54,215 bases of DNA, from NCBI GenBank assembly GCA_026988975.1, contig JALSKH010000106.1, forward strand, positions 1 to 54,215, written 5' to 3'. Of the stretch, positions 41,223 through 52,400 are shown in pieces; within the stretch, counting starts at the first letter, position 1, and each line of letters opens with the position of its first letter. Made by a program: the position numbers and the translations under genes. Source of the stretch: Campylobacteraceae bacterium (GTDB lineage Bacteria; Campylobacterota; Campylobacteria; Campylobacterales; Sulfurospirillaceae). The notes below the pieces were generated by a model. That model did not search any database. It was not told the origin of the DNA and saw only the letters and a list, made by a program, of their open reading frames with translations.

Positions 41223-43719
41223 TGTTATCTCTTTCATAGCTTTAATTGGTGCATTAATGCATGGTATAAGTATACAACATATAACCTTGCCAAACTTAAA
41301 AATAGAAAATTTATATCTAAAATTAGATAAAAAAATTACACTTAGTGCAGATAAGATTATCTACACAAGAGCTTCACGCGCCAAAGCTTCGATATACGAG
41401 ATAGATAAAATAATCAGTTATTTTATCTATTTAGATCCCGTTTTTACTTCTATATCTCTAAAACAGGTCATTTACAATAATGAAAAAGTGCATCTTCTGT
41501 ACAGAGATGATATTTTTTATATAAATAGTAAATTTTTAACTCTTGATGCTAAGATTTCACAAAAAAGAGATAAAACCATAGATATGAGTGTCAAGCAAAT
41601 GATTTTGAAAGATTATCAGCTTGAGTTAAAAGGCTCATTGGTATTGAATTTGAAAAAAAAAGCATATGACTTTAGAGGAAAATTTAGCATACTAAACATA
41701 GATGGGGATATAAAGTTAAAGATAGATGAAGATATGCTCTACTATAGCCTAAAAACAGATAAATTTAAAACTTTGGCACCTATCATGAAGTATATAAAAT
41801 CAAAAGTTTTCATTGAGCCGATTGCCAGAGATTGGATATATAAAAAAATTGTAGCAAATGAGTATAAACTTACATCACTGTCTGGCAAATATGACTTAAA
41901 ACGAGGTGATTTCTTTCCAAACTCTATAAAAGCTACCGCGATAACTAAAGGCGTTACTATCAAATTTCACCCTAAGATCACGGCAGCCCATACTAGTAAA
42001 ATCAACCTAAAATTAGAAAACAATAACTTGTATTTTTATCTTACAAAGCCAACATATGAGAAAAAAAATCTTAAAATAAAAGATATACATATATATAATA
42101 TTTTGACAACAAAAAATGGAATAATTGTAAGTATAGATTCCGATACACTACTAGATAGATATGTTCATAATATTTTAAAAACTTTTGGTATAAATATTCC
42201 CATCACTCAACAAGATGGCAAAAATAACTCAAACATCACTTTAGATATAAGGTTTAAGCCATATAGTGTCAAAGCAAAAGGAGTTTTTAAAATCAAAAAT
42301 TCCCATTTTAAACTTTTGGGAATTCCTTTTTATACAAAACATACAGAGATAAAACTTAATAACTACAAAGTTTATCTAAAAGATGCTAATTTGGTATATA
42401 AAAAGATATTTGATATAGACACCACTGGTCTATTTAGAACCAAACAAGGCAAATATAGCGGAAGAGCAGATATAAATTCGCTTACTATTAAACTCAAAAA
42501 ATATCCGCTTTTAAATATCTCAAATTTAAAAAATCAACCTGTGATACTTAAGATTTCTAGGGATAAAAATAGTATCTTTTTTAGTAAGTTAAAAACAAAA
42601 CTACTATTTGAAAAAAATAAAAATCAATTTTTTATAGATGATATTTCGATCTATAAAAACTACTCTGACTTCATAAAAGAGAGTAAAATCAAAAAAGGCT
42701 CTATAATCGTAAGAACAAAAAGATTTAGAAACTATAGCGCAAATTTGAAACTTTTTGATTTAAAAACCCCTTTTACTCATAATAAAAAAAGAGTTAAAGA
42801 TTTTGACATAAACATAACAACAGACGGAAGAGTCGTAAAAGCAAATGCAAATCACGGCAAATTTTCTATATCTTACGATAAGCATTTGATACTAGACATA
42901 AAAGATATAGATATTTTAGTCGAAAATAACAGCTCCAAAAAAGATACAAAAATAGACATGTCATTAAATGGTAAAAATGTGAATTTTATACTCAAAGATA
43001 TGAATTCCACGCTTCTTAGTGACTCTTTTACGATGAATAGGTTCAAGAATGAAACTAGATTTATCAGTCTGTATAAAAATTCAAAACTTGGATTTGAACA
43101 AAACAGAAGTAGATTTTCTCTTTTTGCAACAAATTTAAGCAGTGATTTTATAGACACTGTGTTAAACACCAAAATGCTTAAAGGTGGAAGTTTTGATCTG
43201 AAAGGAGATGGGATAAGCTCTAAAATGTTCAGTGGAGTCTTTCATATAAAAAATAGTACTTTTAGAGATTTTTCACTTTTTAACAACATAATGGCAACGA
43301 TAAATACTATACCATCCTTGGTTTTATTAAAAGATCCAAATTTTAATGATAAAGGCTATGTAGTAAAAAACGGGACTATCAAATTTAGAGTAAATGGGGG
43401 AATTATATCTTTCAGTAAAATCACCCTGCATGGAGTAAGTGCCGATATAAGCGGATATGGGTATATAAATATGGATGATAAAAGCATAAATCTTGAACTG
43501 CAAATCAAAACGCTCAAAGATGTAAGCAAAGTGATAAAAAACATTCCTTTGATAGGATATATAATCTTAGGAGACGACAAGAGTATATCGACCAATATAG
43601 TTGTAAACGGCTCAATTAAAAACCCAAAAGTAAAGACTCAGATACTTCGTGATACAATAATGAGTCCCTTAAATATAATCAAAAGAACTTTGGAAGCCCC
43701 GATTAAAATTTTTCAGTAG
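41164..43719 (+). CDS. AsmA-like / DUF3971-type large periplasmic protein
   Basis: 851 aa, single N-terminal TM anchor and a C-terminal AsmA-like region (GVFHIKNSTFRDFSLFNNIMATINTIPSLVLLKDPNFNDKGYVVKNGTIKFRVNGGIISFSKITLHGVSADISGYGYINMDDKSINLELQIKTLKDVSKVIKNIPLIGYIILG). Start may be 41164 or 41188. Confidence 0.8.
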   Translation: MIINATSHMIRKIWIVFLLIVISFIALIGALMHGISIQHITLPNLKIENLYLKLDKKITLSADKIIYTRASRAKASIYEIDKIISYFIYLDPVFTSISLKQVIYNNEKVHLLYRDDIFYINSKFLTLDAKISQKRDKTIDMSVKQMILKDYQLELKGSLVLNLKKKAYDFRGKFSILNIDGDIKLKIDEDMLYYSLKTDKFKTLAPIMKYIKSKVFIEPIARDWIYKKIVANEYKLTSLSGKYDLKRGDFFPNSIKATAITKGVTIKFHPKITAAHTSKINLKLENNNLYFYLTKPTYEKKNLKIKDIHIYNILTTKNGIIVSIDSDTLLDRYVHNILKTFGINIPITQQDGKNNSNITLDIRFKPYSVKAKGVFKIKNSHFKLLGIPFYTKHTEIKLNNYKVYLKDANLVYKKIFDIDTTGLFRTKQGKYSGRADINSLTIKLKKYPLLNISNLKNQPVILKISRDKNSIFFSKLKTKLLFEKNKNQFFIDDISIYKNYSDFIKESKIKKGSIIVRTKRFRNYSANLKLFDLKTPFTHNKKRVKDFDINITTDGRVVKANANHGKFSISYDKHLILDIKDIDILVENNSSKKDTKIDMSLNGKNVNFILKDMNSTLLSDSFTMNRFKNETRFISLYKNSKLGFEQNRSRFSLFATNLSSDFIDTVLNTKMLKGGSFDLKGDGISSKMFSGVFHIKNSTFRDFSLFNNIMATINTIPSLVLLKDPNFNDKGYVVKNGTIKFRVNGGIISFSKITLHGVSADISGYGYINMDDKSINLELQIKTLKDVSKVIKNIPLIGYIILGDDKSISTNIVVNGSIKNPKVKTQILRDTIMSPLNIIKRTLEAPIKIFQ

Positions 43720-43729
43720 GAGGAAAAGC

Positions 43730-44662
43730 ATGAAAAATATTTTAAGATTTATGTTTTGGTTGGCGATTATATCGCTTTTTTTTAGTGGCTGTGGGAAGTT
43801 AAATACTATCCAAAGCTTAGATGATACTCACTATTTTGAGAAAAGCGTACCTCAAAGCAGAGTAGCAAAAGCTATCAGAATGGGTGCTAGTCGAAAGGGT
43901 TGGCGTACTAGAAAAGTGAAAAATGGTCTTATCATTGCTAGTATAACTGTTCGTGGTAAGTATTTTGTATCTGTTTATATAAGCTATAACTCAAAAGGCT
44001 ACAAAATAAGCTATAAAGATAGTAGAAACTTAAAATACAACCCGACAAATAACTCCATACATCCGAGTTATAACAAATGGACAAGGATATTGGAGAAAAA
44101 TATCAATTATGAACTATCCAATGTTTATGCAACGGATGAACCTCAAAAATTCACTTCAACAGAACATAAAAAAAAGATTTATAAGAAGAGATCTAAGATA
44201 AATTTAAATGGAAAAACTATCTATATAAAACCTTTTGTTCCTTTTGCGCGACACTCACGAGTCAAGCATAACATCAAAACAGAGTGTACTCTACCAAAAG
44301 CTTTGGCAGACTCTATAGCGAAGTATGCAGCAGCAGATGGAATTGATGTGGTCATGAAAAACAGAATCAAACCAAACTAGATAGAGTTAAAAGTTCAAAT
44401 AGACGAAGCGGTTAGCTCAGGAAATGCCTTTGTCGGACACAATAAATTTGTAGTTATTTCAGGTGGTTTGGTAAAAGGTCATGCAAAATACTACACTTTT
44501 GATGCTGGAAGATTATCTGGTGGAGGATATTTTGGAGCATACAGAAGTTCTTGTTCTGTGCTTGGCAGGATCGCAAGAGCACTAGGAAAAGATGTGGCAA
44601 ATTGGCTAATACACCCATACGATGAGGCGATGCTAGGAGATACAGAGTTGATCAGAAAATAA
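43730..44662 (+). pseudogene. Two-domain lipoprotein interrupted by one in-frame TAG at 44378-44380
   Basis: ORF 43730-44380 (lipobox SGC) and the downstream reading to the TAA at 44660-44662 are in the same frame; reading past TAG gives IELKVQIDEAVSSGNAFVGHNKFVVISGGLVKGHAKYYTFDAGRLSGGGYFGAYRSSCSVLGRIARALGKDVANWLIHPYDEAMLGDTELIRK. Confidence 0.65.
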
Positions 44663-44670
44663 CTCTACAT

Positions 44671-44694
44671 GTAGGCATAAATTTTTATGCCTAC
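44671..44694. terminator. Candidate bidirectional terminator between convergent genes
   Basis: Perfect 11-bp stem GTAGGCATAAA / TTTATGCCTAC with 2-nt loop between gene ends at 44662 (+) and 44699 (-). Confidence 0.5.
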
Positions 44695-44698
44695 TCTG

Positions 44699-46675
44699 TC
44701 ATACAAATAGTTTCTCAAACTCTTGTGCTTTTACTGGTTTTGAGCAAAAATAACCCTGATAAACATCACAATTAATTTTACGCAGATACTCTAACTGATC
44801 TTTTGTTTCAACGCCTTCAGCCACTACTTCTAAATTTAAATCTTTTACTATGCTTACTATCATCGCTATAAACCTTTTACTTTTTTTACTCTCTAAGTCA
44901 TCCATAAAACTTTTATCTATTTTAATGGTATCAAAAGGGATATTTTTTAGATATGACAAAGATGAATAACCTGTTCCAAAGTCATCAAGAGACAGAGATA
45001 GACCTAGCTTTTTTATCTTCTTTATGGTTTCAAGTTTTTCATCATATTTTGACATCAAAACAGACTCTGTAAGTTCTATATCGAGCTTAGAAGGATCAAC
45101 ACCTAATAATTCACTTTCCAAATCTTTGATAAAACTTGGATCTAAAAATTGAATTCCTGAAACATTTATTGAAATTTTTAAATCTTTTAATTTAGTGTTG
45201 CTCCATATTTTTATCTGAGAGATTGCCTCTTTTATCACCCATTTTCCAATAGGGATGATAAAATTATTTGCTTCAGCTATGTGTATAAATTTATCAGGTG
45301 GAATCAAACCCTCTTTTGGGTCAATCAGCCTTATGAGAGCTTCACAACCTGTTATTTTACCCGTTTTGATATCAACTTTTGGCTGATAGAAGAGTTTGAA
45401 GTGATGTTTTTCTAGCCCATCTTCCATCATTTTTTGAATATGCATCTTTTCTTGTAAAATTCTATTTAACTCTTCAGTGAAAAAATGATAGTTATTTTTA
45501 CCCAACTCTTTTGCTCTATACATCGCCATATCTGCATTTTTCAAAAGTGTAGTGGCATCTTTACCATCCCTTGGATATATAGTTATGCCTATACTGGCTG
45601 TTACACTATACTTATAGTGCTCATGTTCTATCGGAACAGATAGCCTTTCTTTAATTCTCTGGGCAACATTCAAGACTCTCGTTTCATCCTCTATATCAGG
45701 CAAGACTACTACAAATTCATCTCCACCAAAGCGAGATACAACATCATTCTCCCTGACTATATCAAGCAATTCGCTAGATATTATCTTCAGAACTTCATCA
45801 CCAAATTCATGTCCAAGAGAGTCATTGATATTTTTAAAGTTATCTAAATCCAAAAATATAATTGCAAATTCAGATTTAGAGCGATCGCCTTTTGATATAA
45901 GCCAATTAATCTTTTCCAATAGACTTAAGCGATTCGCTAGACCACTTAGTGAATCCTGTGTTGATAGTTTATACAACTCATCTTGCTCTTTTTTCATTCT
46001 ATCAAAAGTAAGATCAAGGGAATATCGGATACTTTCTAATTCTCTTATTAAAAGTTTACCTGGCATTTTAGTGCTATAATAGGCAAATTGCCTCAATTTT
46101 TCCAGTGGGGATACTATAGTGTATCGCAGTATATACCAAAGCAGAAACATTAAAACAGTAAAAAATAGGATGAAATAGATGCTGTATTTTTTTATTTGAT
46201 CACTTAAAAGAGAGCTTATATAAACATGGTTAATGTAGATATTTACATTATAGCTATATCGTTTTAAGCCACTATATGTGCCAACTGAAACAGAGTAACA
46301 CTTTTGTTTAAAAATATCTTTATTTTGTATTTCTGATATCCTTATGCATTTTACAGTAGATTTTTTCTTATATCTGCTTTTATCTGTAGAGTAGAGAAGT
46401 TTATTGCTATTATCTAAGAGATTTATTGCTAAGATTGTTTTGCTTAGTGCTGATGAGGTATTTAGGTAAGTGGCAATATTGTCTATGTTATTTTTTTCAA
46501 GATGATCTTTTAAAAAGAATTTTATGTTTAATATATTTGTCTCGATGGAATCAATAAGTAAATCAGATATATTTTCTTTGGATTTTAGATAAAAGCTATA
46601 AAACATAGTGCCTTCGGACATAAACAAAATAATCATAACAAAGATAGTAAATAATTTTATTGATAATGTCTTCAT
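44699..46675 (-). CDS. Membrane-anchored diguanylate cyclase/phosphodiesterase (GGDEF-EAL)
   Basis: Two TMs flanking a periplasmic region; RENDVVSRFGGDEFVVVLPD (GGDEF plus RxxD I-site), GCEALIRL, DDFGTGYSSLSYL, KIDKSFM, VAEGVET. Confidence 0.95.
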   Translation of the reverse strand: MKTLSIKLFTIFVMIILFMSEGTMFYSFYLKSKENISDLLIDSIETNILNIKFFLKDHLEKNNIDNIATYLNTSSALSKTILAINLLDNSNKLLYSTDKSRYKKKSTVKCIRISEIQNKDIFKQKCYSVSVGTYSGLKRYSYNVNIYINHVYISSLLSDQIKKYSIYFILFFTVLMFLLWYILRYTIVSPLEKLRQFAYYSTKMPGKLLIRELESIRYSLDLTFDRMKKEQDELYKLSTQDSLSGLANRLSLLEKINWLISKGDRSKSEFAIIFLDLDNFKNINDSLGHEFGDEVLKIISSELLDIVRENDVVSRFGGDEFVVVLPDIEDETRVLNVAQRIKERLSVPIEHEHYKYSVTASIGITIYPRDGKDATTLLKNADMAMYRAKELGKNNYHFFTEELNRILQEKMHIQKMMEDGLEKHHFKLFYQPKVDIKTGKITGCEALIRLIDPKEGLIPPDKFIHIAEANNFIIPIGKWVIKEAISQIKIWSNTKLKDLKISINVSGIQFLDPSFIKDLESELLGVDPSKLDIELTESVLMSKYDEKLETIKKIKKLGLSLSLDDFGTGYSSLSYLKNIPFDTIKIDKSFMDDLESKKSKRFIAMIVSIVKDLNLEVVAEGVETKDQLEYLRKINCDVYQGYFCSKPVKAQEFEKLFV

Positions 46676-47547
46676 CTTATTATGTACCTCTCACTATAGC
46701 CCATTTTTTTTAACTTCGAAAGTAATTTTTTAGGAGGTTTGTTTATCCATTTTATCTTTTTCAAAGAATTTAAAAAATCTTTGTAACTAATATTTTCAAG
46801 ATAGCCTGATATAAGTTTGTATGATTTTTTTGGGTTCTTACGAATCGCATCAATGGAGCTATCTAAAACTTTTTTCAACTCTAAAACTATTTTTTTATCA
46901 CTCTTTAGAATCTTAATTTTAGCAAACAATCCATCTACAACAACAAGTCCGCTACTATCTCTAGTGGAAGCAAGCACCTTAAAACCATGTTTTTTTAAGA
47001 CTATGTCATAAGGATTGTAAGTTGCTATAATCACTGGTTTTTGTGGATTTGCACGAAGTTCTTGGATTTTGATTTGATTTTTATTTATAAAGGTTATTTT
47101 ATTCATTTTAATAGAAAATTTTTTCAAGAAGTAGTGTAAAATCTCATTATTTACAGAATTTACCTCTAAATAGGCATATATTTTTTTGCTATTTTTCAAC
47201 TCTCTTATATTTTTATTCGATAAAATCATATCCCCGCCATATGATTTATCAAGTAGCATAAAAGGATAGATATCTTTTGTTGTCTCTTTTAGCCAAAAGT
47301 ATTCATGCTGAGTTCCACTAACCATATCTGCTTTGCCTACACTATAAATGTCACTAGCTTCACCTAAGGAACCGCTTACAATCAGTTTTATACCCAACTT
47401 TTTCAAATCACCCTTTTCATTTGCGTAAAAAAGAGGAGAATATCCTATCCAAGAGTTTGTAACTAGCGTGATATTTTTATGTTTGTTATCAAGTGTGCAT
47501 CCATAAAATAGAAAAACAGTTAATGCCAATATGATAAACTTCTTCAT
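46672..47547 (-). CDS. NMT1/THI5-like ABC-type substrate-binding lipoprotein
   Basis: Lipobox LFYGC; TLVTNSWIGYSPLFYANEKGDLKKLGIKLIVSGSLGEASDIYSVGKADMVSG; overlaps the GGDEF-EAL start; start set at MKKFIIL, ORF track extends to 47571. Confidence 0.85.
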   Translation of the reverse strand: MKKFIILALTVFLFYGCTLDNKHKNITLVTNSWIGYSPLFYANEKGDLKKLGIKLIVSGSLGEASDIYSVGKADMVSGTQHEYFWLKETTKDIYPFMLLDKSYGGDMILSNKNIRELKNSKKIYAYLEVNSVNNEILHYFLKKFSIKMNKITFINKNQIKIQELRANPQKPVIIATYNPYDIVLKKHGFKVLASTRDSSGLVVVDGLFAKIKILKSDKKIVLELKKVLDSSIDAIRKNPKKSYKLISGYLENISYKDFLNSLKKIKWINKPPKKLLSKLKKMGYSERYIIR

Positions 47548-47587
47548 TGTCCCTCCGCTAATGGGATACATTGTATCGATTTTTCTT

Positions 47588-49093
47588 TTAAATATACTTT
47601 AGTTGTCTTTTGTTAAATAGGCTCTTTTTTTCCTGTTTTGTGATTTTTGTTTCATCGTATCTTAGAAATTTTGGTAATTTTCTTGTTGGTATTACCATGA
47701 GATCTTCTATCATCATCTCCTTTGCTTTTTGTTTGTCAATTTTTAGCTCAAAGGTTAGGTAGTCATATAGAAGCTTTGCTAGTCTGTCTAGTGATATCTT
47801 CCAAGTGGATTGAGTTTGAGCATATATCCACTCGCTGAAGGCAAAAAAGCCATCATACACCCTGCCCTCGCCAAATAGACAAACTACGCTCTTTTTGAAG
47901 TTTCCACTATTGTAAACCAAATCCCAAAATCTTGCAAATCTTTTCATCTTTTGCATCATGTTGTATGGAATCAAATCATTTTGCAGTATGTCGTATGGCG
48001 GTTTTTGGCTATACTTCATACCGTAAATTTTATCGTGCCTATCTATCGTAGTTCCTGATAGTTTTTTTAGGATTCCTATCTGGATTTCACACTTTGTCAT
48101 TTTATATAACTTGTCTAAGTTTTTGCCAAAACTCTCCAAGCTTTCGCCTGGTAAACCGACTATTAAATCTACATGTAGATGTGCTTTTGTCTCGTTGTCT
48201 AAAAAGTTGAGGTTTCTCTCGATTTTTTCTATATTTAGTTTTCTGTAGATATTTTCAGAGATTTTAGGGTTTAGAGTTTGAATTCCAACTTCAAGCTGCA
48301 AGGAGCCAGCAGGAAAAAGTTTTATTCTCTCTTTTAGGGATTTTGGAAAGTTATCCGGCACCACTTCAAAATGTATAAAGTATGGTGGCTCTTTTGAGAG
48401 AAAAAAGTCCATAAATCTATTTGCTCTCTCTATGCCTTGATTGAATGTTCTATCTATAAACTTAAAGCTTCTCACACCCCTACTCCAGAGGATTTCAAGC
48501 TCATTTATAAAAACATCTATATCTATGTTCCGTACTTTTTTATCTAAAGACGAGAGACAAAATTCGCAAGAGTATGGACAACCTCTGCTAGCTTCCACAT
48601 AGATGTATCTGTGCGCTACATCTTCATCACTATAGTAACGATATGGCAAAACGATTTGGCTCATATCCACCATAGGAGCTTTTATAAGCCTATTTTTTGG
48701 TGCATTATCTGAAAATATCTCTTTACAAAGCTCATAAAAAGCGATATCGCCCTCGCCTTGCACGATATAATCAGCTCTACTAAAATCGACCCTATGAGGC
48801 AAGTAGCTAGCTTCTGGTCCGCCTAAAATTATCTTGACATGTGGAGCTACTAATTTTAAGATATTGATAAAATCACTTACTTCTATCGCATTCCAGATAT
48901 AAGCTCCGATTCCAACTATCTTTGGATTTTGTGCTAGCACCTCCTCTACAGCATCTTCAACACTTGAGTTTATGGTAAATTCTATGATTTTGGCACTTTG
49001 TTGAAGCTCTTTTAGATTTGCATAGATATATCTCAAACCTATAGAAGTGTGCAGATATCTTGCATTGAATGTGCATAGTATGATATCACTCAA
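47588..49093 (-). CDS. B12-binding domain radical SAM protein (DUF4080-type)
   Basis: N-terminal B12-binding-like domain (TFNARYLHTSIGLRYIYANL, VGIGAYIWNAIEVSDFINILK, ILGGPEASYLP), radical SAM motif SRGCPYSCEFCLSS. Confidence 0.92.
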   Translation of the reverse strand: MSDIILCTFNARYLHTSIGLRYIYANLKELQQSAKIIEFTINSSVEDAVEEVLAQNPKIVGIGAYIWNAIEVSDFINILKLVAPHVKIILGGPEASYLPHRVDFSRADYIVQGEGDIAFYELCKEIFSDNAPKNRLIKAPMVDMSQIVLPYRYYSDEDVAHRYIYVEASRGCPYSCEFCLSSLDKKVRNIDIDVFINELEILWSRGVRSFKFIDRTFNQGIERANRFMDFFLSKEPPYFIHFEVVPDNFPKSLKERIKLFPAGSLQLEVGIQTLNPKISENIYRKLNIEKIERNLNFLDNETKAHLHVDLIVGLPGESLESFGKNLDKLYKMTKCEIQIGILKKLSGTTIDRHDKIYGMKYSQKPPYDILQNDLIPYNMMQKMKRFARFWDLVYNSGNFKKSVVCLFGEGRVYDGFFAFSEWIYAQTQSTWKISLDRLAKLLYDYLTFELKIDKQKAKEMMIEDLMVIPTRKLPKFLRYDETKITKQEKKSLFNKRQLKYI

Positions 49094-49401
49094 TCTTTTT
49101 TCGCCTTTGCTCTTATGGTATCGGTTAAAAATATAGCCCCTGAATGTTTTTGCAAAAATGGCTCAAGCCCAAAAGCTATATCATTTGCCTTAGCTTCATC
49201 AACTACACTCATGAGCATCACAAGTGCATCCTCTTCATTAAAGAGAAGATGCCCCTCGTGAAATCCATGACTACCCATGCCCTCTAAATTGTGAAATATA
49301 GTATAACCTGGTATATCAATCTTATCTAACAACCTTTTCAATACTTCTAGGCTTGAGCCCTCTATGATTATCTCTATTTTTTTCATCTTTTGCATTATCA
49401 T
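49090..49401 (-). CDS. PII-like (P-II family-type) signalling protein, non-canonical
   Basis: About 103-aa protein MIMQKMKKIEIIIEGSSLEVLKRLLDKIDIPGYTIFHNLEGMGSHGFHEGH...; ATGA overlap with the dabA stop; PII-like fold pattern with short T-loop region. Confidence 0.75.
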   Translation of the reverse strand: MIMQKMKKIEIIIEGSSLEVLKRLLDKIDIPGYTIFHNLEGMGSHGFHEGHLLFNEEDALVMLMSVVDEAKANDIAFGLEPFLQKHSGAIFLTDTIRAKAKKD

Positions 49402-52400
49402 AAGCTTTTCTCCTCTATTTTGCAAAATTCTATCTTTTTCCACCTCTTTGAATTTCCATGATAGTAAAAAAAGGCTTCCTCTTTTCTATCTATAAAAATC
49501 ATTTTTACCCACTCATTATATACCAATTCAGAAACTTTTCTTATCTTGTCAATAGCTATTCTATACTCATAAAATGGTGCATCTATAAAAGTCATCAGTC
49601 TTAAGGGTTCATGATAAACCTTGCCTTTTAAATGCACACTTTGAGCTGCTAGTCCGGTTCTGAGATCACTCATATTTCCACTTATCACTCCAAATCTTCC
49701 CACTACATTATGATATACTTTACTTTCGCTACCAAAAGCTTTGTTATCAAGTGCAGAGAAAAAGTGCTCCATATTTATCCACTCGCCGATAACAAGAGGT
49801 GCGGAGAGGATTATCTCTAAATAGTAGCCTATTTTATCTTTTTTATAATCGTATGAGTGTAAAAAAACTCTATTTTTAAACTTTATGCCTTGGCTTATAT
49901 CTCTAGGTCCTATGATAAAAGAGTGATTTGTAGCAAGTCCCCACTCTGGTCTAGGTTGCGACCAATCATGTAAATTTCTCTCTATAAATTTAAGCGCCTT
50001 TTTATCATTTAATTTATCTGCTAGCGGAAGTCTTTTTGCTCGTTCTAACGCTGAATTTGCTGAAGCTAGATCAATTTTTTTCTGCAAACTCATGATCTCA
50101 GGAAGCCTATCCTTTGGGATAGCATAAGTATGTATCTTAATTTTATCTGTTACGGTATTGTGAAGCGCTGCTACAAATATAGTGTTTTTAGGTATATCTA
50201 TATCGGGCTTCAATGCTTCTCTAATTTCTGGCTTATTCAATATATAGGTCAAAACTCTACCATTGGTGTCGCTACTTTTTCCACCACAAGCCCCGCAGTC
50301 AAGCGCTGATTCATAAGGATTGTTTTCAGATTTACTTTCATGTCCGCAAAATACGACAATCGGAGCAAAACTCTTCGTAAGTCCCGTAAGTTTTAGAGCA
50401 TTTTTAGCATAAAAAACTTGCTCTTTAAAAGTAAAACCTACTTTTGAAAGTTTTTCGATATGCCTATGCTTGTGAAAATATGAAATCTGATATTGCTGTT
50501 TTAATATTCTAAGAAACTCTACCTCTTCATAATGCAGTAAATTCAACGAGATTGCAAGCCTGCTTATCGGTTTAATCCTGCCTTTTTCCAATCTTAGCAC
50601 ATCTTCATGCGAAGTTGCCATCTGTAAAAATTCATCTATCTCATCATCTAAATTTTCTACATTTAGTTCATACTTTTCTTTTAGGGCAACTTTTACTATC
50701 TCTCTTTGTAGCAATTTAATCCTCTCTAAAATCTCATCTTTTGGATACTTATCAATCAAAAGCTTGCCACTGTTTTCTTCGTTAAAAACTTTTTTTCTAA
50801 AAGGCATATATAGATTTGGCAAAATTGTTTTACCAAAAAAATCAAATCCAAATAACAGTCCAATGGTTTCAACCATTATGTAAGCACTCATGGTGTTGTA
50901 TTTGAGGTCATGATATATGTGTCTTAGTGCTTTTTTTAACTTTATACTCTCTTTTCCTTCGCCCTCTTCAAATTTATATACAACATTTTTAGGTTTTACG
51001 ACAGCTGGGCAAAGATTTGATTCATCTCTTTTTGGGATATCTATCAGCTTTAAGGGAATTCCAAAAAAACCTCCGATTCCAAAAGTCTCTATGTTTGCTA
51101 TATTTTCGATATGCCTTCTTATACTCTCACTTCTGACATCTATGCAGAAAAAAAACTGTGCATCAAAAACATTTAATCTTTGACTTTGGATATTTGGCAA
51201 CATCTCTATCATCAAATCTTCTATATAAGACTCTTCCATCGCTTTTAGCCAGATGAAACCCTCCTGTTCTTCAAAAGCATTTAGTCTGTCCAAAAGCAAG
51301 CCATAGTCTTCAAATATACCATCAAAACCTTTTAAACATTTAAATAAAAATTTTGCACTCTCTTGCTTGTAAGTCTCATTATAAATCAGCATGTACTCTT
51401 CATATACCTGTTCTAGTGAACTATTTTTTTCTGCTTGTTCGTATTTTTCAATAAATTTTGGTACCATTTTTCCGCTATTGTATTGAATCCTCAAAAAACT
51501 CTCTTTTTTGGCAAGCTCCTGCTCCAGCCTTAAAAAATCTGGAAAATAACCCAGTTTTTTCTCTGTTTTTTTCAGATACATGTAGAGAAAATAGAGTCGG
51601 ATGGCTAAAAATTCTTCTAAATATGCCGGATATTTCTTTTGATACAAATAGTCCTGATTTGTACTTCTCCATCTCAAAAATCCTGTCCAACCATGAAGCT
51701 TTGCAAACTGCAGAACAAAAAAATCTTCCCATTCATCTTTTGGAATCTTTAACTCTTGCAAAACCCAGTATATGATGTCTTCAGGTTTATCACTAAGAGT
51801 CAAAATCCTACAAATTTGAAGGGATTTATTAAAAAATACTCTATCTTTTTTGATAATTCTTTTCCAAGAAAAGTACATTCCCTTTTCTTTCTCAGGTGGC
51901 GCCCAGACAGCTTGTCCCTCATCCAAATGCCTCATACTCATCTTGCATAATTTTTGATTAATCTCTTCACATAAGTTTGTATCATATAGGTTATCTAATG
52001 CATCACAAAAACCAAAATTGAGACCTAGTTTTTGTGATTTTTGCATAGCACATGTAGAGGATAATTTTTCTTGTAAAAACTCTATAAAATCCTCGGTTTT
52101 ATCATTAGAAATCACACTTTCACTAGTATTTGTTAAGATATAAAAATATAGCTTTGCATAGACACCATCTTCTTCGTTTTTCTGGCAATAATTTTCTATC
52201 TCATCTTGTAGTTTTTCCGGTTTAATTTTACCTTTTTTGAAAAACTCCTGATACTCTTGCCTTGATAGGAATTTTCTATTATGGAAGTAGTTTTGAGCCT
52301 TATTTATAGCATCTTCAAAGTGCATATTTTCGAAACCATGCAGTGGATTATGATGTATAAATGAAGTCATGGGCCAAAAATTGTGAAACAGATCAACGGC

